Program-made: the position numbers and the translations under genes
The notes under the pieces: model-generated
Database searches by the model: none
What the model was told of the DNA's origin: nothing
The model's input: only the letters and a program-made list of their open reading frames with translations
From: Flavobacteriaceae bacterium
GTDB taxonomy: Bacteria; Bacteroidota; Bacteroidia; Flavobacteriales; Flavobacteriaceae
Direction of reading: 5' to 3'
NCBI GenBank assembly: GCA_009886625.1
Contig: QXZA01000008.1
Location: forward strand, 34,874 to 98,873
Length of the DNA stretch: 64,000 nt
Shown here: in pieces, positions 62,889 through 64,000 of the stretch
How the letters are laid out: each line of letters begins with the position of its first letter
How positions within the stretch are numbered: position 1 is the first letter of the stretch

Positions 62889-63176
62889 TTAGCTTACAAC
62901 TGACGTATTATGCTTAATCACTGTTGAAATTTCGGTGATTTCAGTTGCTACTCCACCAGTTCGTTCTGCATGTTCTTTTATTAATGCTTCGTTCTCTGCA
63001 TTATATACACAAAAAACATTGTCACCAGCAACATAACTCGTCTCTTGCTGTATCATTTTCCCCTCATTACGCATTTCTTCTAACACATCTTCTGAGGCTT
63101 TTCCTCCTTTATTCATTTCGTGTTTTGGTATAGAGGATGCTCCCTTCATTTCTCTTCTTATTAAAAACTTTTTCAT
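62889..63176 (-). CDS. DUF4242-like small protein
   Basis: 95 aa from ATG 63176; the longer frame from 63206 translates the repeat leader. KKFLIRREMKGASSI, an MIQQETSYVAGDNVFCVYNAENEALIKEHAERTG core and a VATEITEISTVI strand fit DUF4242 (nickel-binding SCO4226-like ferredoxin-fold proteins), with Cys in FCVYNAE. Metal binding is inferred from the family. It is flanked by type II repeats. Confidence 0.75.
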   Translation of the reverse strand: MKKFLIRREMKGASSIPKHEMNKGGKASEDVLEEMRNEGKMIQQETSYVAGDNVFCVYNAENEALIKEHAERTGGVATEITEISTVIKHNTSVVS

Positions 63177-63258
63177 TTTAATTGATTTATAGTTAAATAC
63201 CTCCAAGATAGAAAGAATGACTGTAAAATTAAAAAATCTCTACTTGAAAGGGTAATTC
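63177..63258. repeat. type II intergenic repeat, copy b
   Basis: TTTAATTGATTTATAGTTAA starts at the ATG of the DUF4242-like gene, then CCAAGATAGAAAGAATGACT, GTAAAATTAAAAAATCTC and a degenerate hairpin TCTCTACTTGAAAGGG. It aligns over its full length with copy a plus its terminator. On the minus strand TATCTTGG replaces the promoter box. Confidence 0.8.
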
Positions 63259-63272
63259 AAAAATTTGAATAC

Positions 63273-63704
63273 TTATTTATCGTATGCGCCTTCAGGTGCT
63301 GGTGCCCACATTCCTAAAATCAACATTAGGGCAATAATCCCCCAAAAAATCATTGTCGGCACATCTGGTGAACCAGCTGAGTATGGTTCTGTTGGACTCC
63401 CCATTTCGTTTATCCAATCATTACTTGCTGCAGAAATAGAAATACCTTTGTTTTTTAATTCTCCTAAAGTGACAGCCATATTTACTTGCATCGATCTTAA
63501 AAAAGCTCCAACTGTCCAGCCAAAATAAACAGTCATTAATCCAAAAACAGTTACTAATGCTTTGCCATAACTTGGCATATTAGTTTCCCTAGCTCTTCTG
63601 ATTAAATAAAAATTGAGACAAATTAATATTGTAACTACCAAAAGGTAGGATGCGTTTTGTTGAAAACCGCTTTGAAAATACTGTAATACTTCAAATTCAT
63701 TCAT
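63273..63704 (-). CDS. small three-helix membrane protein, unknown function
   Basis: 143 aa. Three membrane helices (YLLVVTILICLNFYLIRRA, ALVTVFGLMTVYFGWTVGAF, TMIFWGIIALMLILGMWAP) with a periplasmic or cytoplasmic hydrophilic loop of ~45 residues between the second and third (GELKNKGISISAASNDWINE). No family recognised. It is the rightmost complete repeat-bounded gene. Confidence 0.7.
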   Translation of the reverse strand: MNEFEVLQYFQSGFQQNASYLLVVTILICLNFYLIRRARETNMPSYGKALVTVFGLMTVYFGWTVGAFLRSMQVNMAVTLGELKNKGISISAASNDWINEMGSPTEPYSAGSPDVPTMIFWGIIALMLILGMWAPAPEGAYDK

Positions 63705-63750
63705 TTTTATTGATTTATGGTTAATAATACCCCTAATATATAGAGAATAA
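63705..63750. repeat. type II intergenic repeat, copy c (leader half)
   Basis: TATTGATTTATGGTTAATAA adjoins the ATG at 63704 and continues ACCCCTAATATATAGAGAAT, matching copy a's first 45 bases; the hairpin half is replaced by other sequence that leads to structured element B. Confidence 0.7.
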
Positions 63751-63784
63751 GATTTACATCAAAACACGTTACAAACTTTCCCCA

Positions 63785-63876
63785 ATCACCCCCCCTAAAA
63801 CCACTACACAGGAATCTAAAGGTTAAGGTAATGATATAGGTGGATTAGGAGGGATTTGGATTGTATCCATTGGTGT
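63785..63876. repeat. ~90-bp structured repeat element, copy B
   Basis: Same blocks as copy A. Its inner inverted pair is CACTAC (63802-63807) / GTAATG (63828-63833); relative to copy A one base pair has changed on both sides (G-C to A-T), while another position is mismatched. The element ends on the stop codon of the gene to its right. Confidence 0.85.
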
Positions 63877-64000
63877 TAATCTAATTCTTGTCTTACAAAT
63901 TGACCACCAGTATTTTTAAAATAATAACCATCAAATCCATAATCAGAGAAGGGGTAATCTGGAATTAAGTCATAATCACCATCACTATCAATATCATTCA
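63876..64000 (-). CDS. FG-GAP/VCBS-repeat protein, C-terminal fragment at window edge
   Basis: The final 40 codons plus stop of a gene that continues beyond the right edge. NDIDSDGDYDLIPDYPFSDY includes the calcium-binding D-x-D-x-DG-x-x-D pattern of FG-GAP/VCBS repeats, followed by FKNTGGQFVRQELD. Such proteins are exported adhesins or surface proteins. Its stop codon lies at the end of repeat element B. Confidence 0.65.
   Translation of the reverse strand, partial: NDIDSDGDYDLIPDYPFSDYGFDGYYFKNTGGQFVRQELD

Noticed and set aside
59611..63876. Classical integron with attC sites
   Set aside because: The repeats lack consistent paired RYYYAAC and GTTRRRY cores (only one leader copy, GTTAAAT, fits by chance), several cassettes have their own promoter-like boxes, and no tyrosine integrase gene is in the window.
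1..64000. tRNA, rRNA, CRISPR arrays and complete insertion sequences
   Set aside because: None seen by eye; short RNA genes could still be missed without a covariance-model search.

Overview
The window is AT-rich chromosomal DNA from a member of the Flavobacteriia (Bacteroidota), most likely a marine Flavobacteriaceae-type organism. The evidence is lineage-specific genes (SprE/PorW and GldH of gliding/type IX secretion, DUF4837, DUF6341, DUF6427, DUF6168, DUF5687, DUF4292, the HU-SPOR protein), promoters of the Bacteroidota form TAnnTTTG, and an F-type ATP synthase cluster without atpD/atpC. A perfect 16-bp parS-like palindrome beside mnmG at the left edge suggests that end lies in the origin-proximal part of the chromosome. 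I saw no rRNA, tRNA, CRISPR array or complete insertion sequence.

Layout. 0-11 kb: end of mnmG, a methyltransferase whose first codons carry parS, holB, pgk, a DUF4837 lipoprotein, tatA, then an M23 peptidase / GH3-like / glycosyltransferase / pyruvyl-transferase-like run, and purD. 11-18 kb: flavobacterial membrane proteins, a flavin/[2Fe-2S] reductase, a DUF5687 permease with its ABC ATPase, sprE and a bactofilin. 18-24 kb: atpZ, DUF6168, atpB-E-F-H-A-G. 24-25.4 kb: a lipoprotein with a zinc-protease-like HEAGH motif and two decayed genes. 25.4-36 kb: SdpI-like protein, dut, a sugar nucleotidyltransferase, DUF4292, EnvC-like activator, HU-SPOR protein, a wrecked dprA, trpS, a frameshifted small membrane gene, plsC, recA and an M24 peptidase. 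36.2-37.4 kb: a decayed stretch with the C-terminal remnant of a type I restriction methylase. 37.4-58 kb: trhO, ricT, gldH, a class A PBP, queD-like, enoyl-CoA hydratase, GNAT, USP, LpxR-like, beta-barrels, a GMC dehydrogenase with its small Tat-signal subunit, an LLM oxidoreductase, DoxX, a Gre-like protein, an ABC exporter, OmpA and several lipoproteins.

The most unusual part is 58.7-64 kb. At least six unrelated small to medium genes (an EthD/ABM-like protein, a metallo-beta-lactamase-fold hydrolase, a beta-barrel, a lipoprotein, a DUF4242-like protein and a three-helix membrane protein) lie on the minus strand. They are separated by two families of near-identical 80-100 bp intergenic repeats. 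Each repeat supplies a shared 5' leader just before the ATG, and in one family a promoter-like element and a strong terminator hairpin. Two copies of another ~90-bp element with a partly covarying stem, a 43-bp direct repeat bounding a 3.2-kb block, and a 35-codon fragment resembling a MobC/ribbon-helix-helix protein lie in the same stretch. It looks like a cassette array: integron-like in architecture, but without canonical attC cores or an integrase in view.

Reductive decay is a second theme. dprA, a PPOX-family gene, a DUF4345-like gene, hsdM, a DUF6249-like gene and a lipoprotein whose lipobox cysteine codon reads TGA all carry disabling lesions.
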